From contig JAFZXD010000072.1 of NCBI GenBank assembly GCA_017616955.1, positions 1 to 16,883 on the forward strand: DNA of 16,883 nt, written 5' to 3'. Of this stretch, positions 15,487 through 16,883 are shown in pieces. Made by a program: the position numbers and the translations under genes. Source of the DNA: Eubacterium sp. Lineage in GTDB: Bacteria; Bacillota; Clostridia; Lachnospirales; Lachnospiraceae. Each line of letters begins with the position of its first letter. Within the stretch, counting starts at the first letter, position 1. The notes under the pieces are model-generated. The model was given only the letters and a program-made list of their open reading frames with translations. It had not been told where the DNA came from and made no database searches.

Positions 15487-15711
15487 GTTACTATTCACAG
15501 TGAATGAAATGGATATCAAAATGACTGCTTGCAGTCTTATTTTTGATATCCATTTCATTCATCCTGCGTAGCAGGTAACTCATAATACACGATTCAGTGC
15601 TGCGAAAGCAGCGGTAGAGCATCACATATAAGCTTATTTATGCTTGCATAAGAATAAGCGTTAGGTGATGCGGACTTAAGAGTGTATTATGAGTTATCTG
15701 TGAATAGTAAC
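15487..15711 (+). repeat. 225-bp branched inverted-repeat element, possible structured RNA or MITE
   Basis: Nearly all of this stretch is self-complementary. A closing helix of 14 perfect pairs (15487-15500 with 15698-15711) encloses three things. Arm A has a perfect 21-bp stem (15501-15521 with 15541-15561) and an inner GACTG-CTTG-CAGTC hairpin. Arm B is CCTGC-GTA-GCAGG (15563-15575). Arm C is a perfect 15-bp stem (15576-15590 with 15682-15696). Inside arm C sit hairpin D, GCTGC-GAAA-GCAGC (15599-15612), and hairpin E, GCATCAC/GTGATGC (15619-15625 with 15665-15671), whose inner stem GCTTATT/AATAAGC carries TATG-CTTG-CATA. No reading frame and no clear flanking target-site duplication were found. 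It ends 6 bases before the arsR -35 box. I recognise no described RNA or repeat family. Confidence 0.8.
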
Positions 15712-15717
15712 TTTTGA

Positions 15718-15746
15718 TTGACATATCGAATTACATGATGTATATT
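15718..15746 (+). promoter_or_regulatory. Sigma-A promoter of the arsR metal-resistance operon
   Basis: A perfect TTGACA (15718-15723), 17 bases and TATATT (15741-15746). A strong promoter of this kind is typical of a repressor-controlled operon. Start expected near 15753, inside the operator. Confidence 0.85.
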
Positions 15747-15747
15747 G

Positions 15748-15773
15748 AACATATGAACAAACGTGCATATGTT
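15748..15773. promoter_or_regulatory. ArsR/SmtB-type operator
   Basis: AACATATG (15748-15755) and CATATGTT (15766-15773) are perfect 8-bp arms around a 10-base spacer, between the -10 box and the AAAGGAG ribosome site (15777-15783). Two GAACA words are also present, as in many ArsR-family sites. The position predicts repression by the product of the next gene. Confidence 0.7.
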
Positions 15774-15789
15774 ATGAAAGGAGTAATAA

Positions 15790-16128
15790 ATGGCAGAAGA
15801 AAAACTAGTAAATTCAGAATTAGCTGAAACAGTTAAAAAGAATATGCCTGATGATGAGTATTTGTATGACCTGTCAGAACTCTTCAGAATATTCGGAGAT
15901 TCAACAAGAATAAAGATACTGTATTCCCTGTTTGATTCCGAACTGTGTGTGGGAGATATAGCAGCAATACTAAATCTCAGTCAATCCTCTGTCAGTCACC
16001 AGCTTAGAATTCTTAAGGATTCAAAATTGGTAAAATTCAGACGCGACGGAAAAAGCATTTATTATGCACTTGATGATGACCATGTGAGATCAATACTGAA
16101 TCTTGGTATGGAACATCTTGAGGAATAA
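15790..16128 (+). CDS. ArsR/SmtB-family metal-sensing repressor, zinc/cadmium type
   Basis: A 112-residue dimeric winged-helix repressor that leaves DNA when it binds metal. AAAGGAG is 6 bases before the ATG. The helix-turn-helix is in VGDIAAILNLSQSSVSHQLRILK (54-76), followed by the wing KFRRDGKSIYYAL. The alpha-5 metal site is complete and correctly spaced: Asp96, His98, His109 and Glu112 (the last residue), as in SmtB and CzrA, which sense Zn2+. The alpha-3 site keeps only Cys53 of the usual CxC (ELCVGD instead of ELCVCD), so thiol-rich As/Cd/Pb sensing at that site is less likely. Downstream genes encode an HMA protein and a Zn/Cd-type ATPase, which agrees with Zn2+ (perhaps Cd2+ or Co2+) as inducer. 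Confidence 0.93.
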   Translation: MAEEKLVNSELAETVKKNMPDDEYLYDLSELFRIFGDSTRIKILYSLFDSELCVGDIAAILNLSQSSVSHQLRILKDSKLVKFRRDGKSIYYALDDDHVRSILNLGMEHLEE

Positions 16129-16192
16129 TTAGTAAATTATAAAATAAACAAAACCTAAAAAATACTTATAAAAGAAGAGGAGAGGAATTATT

Positions 16193-16411
16193 ATGAAAAA
16201 GACTTACAAAGTAGAAGTTGATTGTGCTGCATGTGCAGAGAAGATGCAGGAGGCTATAAAGAATACAGAGGGTATTAAAGACGCATCTCTCAGTTTCATG
16301 ACTCTTAAATGTAAAGTTGAATTTGAGGATGACGTAGATCCGGATGCAGTAATTCGCTTAGCTAGAGAAAACTGTAAGAAAATAGAAGATGACATGGAAA
16401 TCTACGTGTAG
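16193..16411 (+). CDS. Stand-alone heavy-metal-associated (HMA) domain protein
   Basis: A 72-residue ferredoxin-like metal carrier. The binding loop is VDCAACAEKM, with Cys11 and Cys14 preceded by Asp. The D-C-x-x-C form matches the N-terminal metal-binding domain of ZntA-type Zn/Cd/Pb ATPases rather than the T/M-x-C-x-x-C of copper chaperones. GAGGAGAGG (16177-16185) is a strong ribosome site. It lies 64 bases after arsR and 87 bases before the ATPase, whose visible N-terminus has no such domain. It therefore looks like the ATPase's own HMA domain encoded as a separate protein, or a metal chaperone handing ions to the pump. Confidence 0.9.
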   Translation: MKKTYKVEVDCAACAEKMQEAIKNTEGIKDASLSFMTLKCKVEFEDDVDPDAVIRLARENCKKIEDDMEIYV

Positions 16412-16412
16412 A

Positions 16413-16427
16413 GTATCCGGAGGATAC
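16413..16427 (+). other. Small intercistronic hairpin
   Basis: GTATCC-GGA-GGATAC, a perfect 6-bp stem directly after the HMA stop codon, followed by GGACTTTTC. Too weak for a confident terminator; it may set the ratio of HMA to ATPase mRNA or protect the 3' end. Confidence 0.35.
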
Positions 16428-16498
16428 GGACTTTTCGAATGGAAATTCTTGGTGATCCGCGAATGATTTCTTACTATATAGATAGAAGATGAATAGTT

Positions 16499-16883
16499 AT
16501 GACTAAGAAACAAAAAAACAATTTAATAAGATGTATCGTGGCACTTATCTTAGTAATAGTTTTTGCTGTGATATTTCATAAGGTTGAGGTTTCGTGGTAT
16601 ATCAGACTTCTTACCTATCTTATCCCGTATTTTACAGTCGGATATGACGTTCTTTTGAAGGCTGTAAAGAATATCCGTAACGGTCAGGTCTTTGATGAGT
16701 GCTTTCTTATGTCGGTTGCAACTATCGGTGCTATAGGAACAGGGGAATATCTTGAGGGAGTGGCTGTTATGCTGTTCTATCAAATAGGCGAATTGTTCCA
16801 GAGTATAGCGGTAGGAAAGAGCCGAAAGAATATAGCCGATCTTATGGACATCTGTCCTGAGGTGGCAAATGTATTAAATGAAG
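16499..16883 (+). CDS. Zn/Cd/Pb-transporting P-type ATPase, ZntA/CadA type (3' partial)
   Basis: The N-terminal 128 residues of a P1B-2 heavy-metal export ATPase running off the window. ATG 16499 follows an in-frame stop at 16490-16492; its ribosome site is weak (AGAAG at about 16484). A short basic start (MTKKQKNN) leads directly into the membrane helices MA (about 10-26) and MB (about 32-48), with no HMA domain. Next come FDECFLMSVATIGAI and EYLEGVAVMLFYQIGELFQSIAVGKSRKNIADLMDICPEVAN, which is the typical ZntA/CadA sequence from TM1-TM2 into the actuator domain. The CPC transmembrane motif and DKTGT site are beyond the window. It exports Zn2+/Cd2+ under control of the ArsR repressor. Being truncated, its integrity cannot be judged. 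Confidence 0.92.
   Translation, partial: MTKKQKNNLIRCIVALILVIVFAVIFHKVEVSWYIRLLTYLIPYFTVGYDVLLKAVKNIRNGQVFDECFLMSVATIGAIGTGEYLEGVAVMLFYQIGELFQSIAVGKSRKNIADLMDICPEVANVLNE

Noticed and set aside
15576..15625. tRNA remnant inside the structured element (CTCATAA and GGTAGAGCA words)
   Set aside because: The words resemble an anticodon loop and a D-arm but occur in the wrong order, and are explained by the element's own stems.
15471..15711. CRISPR-like repeat array
   Set aside because: The repeats are inverted and unequal, not regularly spaced direct repeats, and no cas gene is nearby.
15469..15719. TTTTGAT on both sides of the structured element as a target-site duplication
   Set aside because: The left copy is 11 bases away from the terminal repeat and the right copy is adjacent, so they do not flank the element symmetrically; probably chance in AT-rich DNA.

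Overview
The window reads as chromosome of a low-GC Gram-positive anaerobe, most likely a member of the Lachnospiraceae (Clostridia; Butyrivibrio/Roseburia/Coprococcus-like). This is inferred from the moderate-to-low GC, heavy use of AGA and ATA codons, strong AGGAGG-type ribosome sites, sigma-A promoters of the TTGACA-17-TATAAT type, and protein families such as a Clostridia-style type IV pilus, DegV, a 3D-domain cell-wall protein and a small stand-alone HD hydrolase. No rRNA, tRNA, CRISPR array, IS transposase or prophage gene was recognised.

Region 1 (1-3633) is a type IV pilus locus. It holds the 3' end of a PilO-like gene with odd acidic inserts, a complete PilB-type assembly ATPase with an MshEN-like N-terminus, an intrinsic terminator, and then a separately promoted prepilin followed by two hairpins. 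Region 2 (3634-6621) holds a small secreted protein of unknown function and, convergently, a large secreted right-handed beta-helix protein with a C-terminal beta-rich module. The beta-helix gene's promoter carries a perfect 16-bp palindrome at the predicted start site.

Region 3 (6740-14485) is a rightward run: a CorA-type channel, a three-gene polar amino acid ABC transporter (lipoprotein, permease, ATPase) with its own promoter, a membrane diguanylate cyclase with two duplicated sensor domains, a DegV lipid-binding protein, tryptophanyl-tRNA synthetase and a small HD (p)ppGpp-hydrolase-like protein. It ends at a perfect 15-bp bidirectional terminator. No terminator was seen inside the run from 7846 to 14406, so much of it may be co-transcribed.

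Region 4 (14582-16883) has a leftward secreted 3D-domain protein and a rightward metal-resistance operon. The operon comprises an ArsR/SmtB repressor with an intact alpha-5 zinc site and palindromic operator, a stand-alone heavy-metal-associated (HMA) domain, and the start of a ZntA/CadA-type P-type ATPase that runs off the end. Between them lies the most unusual object here: a 225-bp element (15487-15711) made almost entirely of nested perfect inverted repeats forming a branched five-hairpin fold. Three of its arms are capped on the + strand by stable RNA tetraloops (CUUG, GAAA, CUUG). It matches no family I can name and is the best candidate for an undescribed structured RNA or a non-autonomous mobile element.
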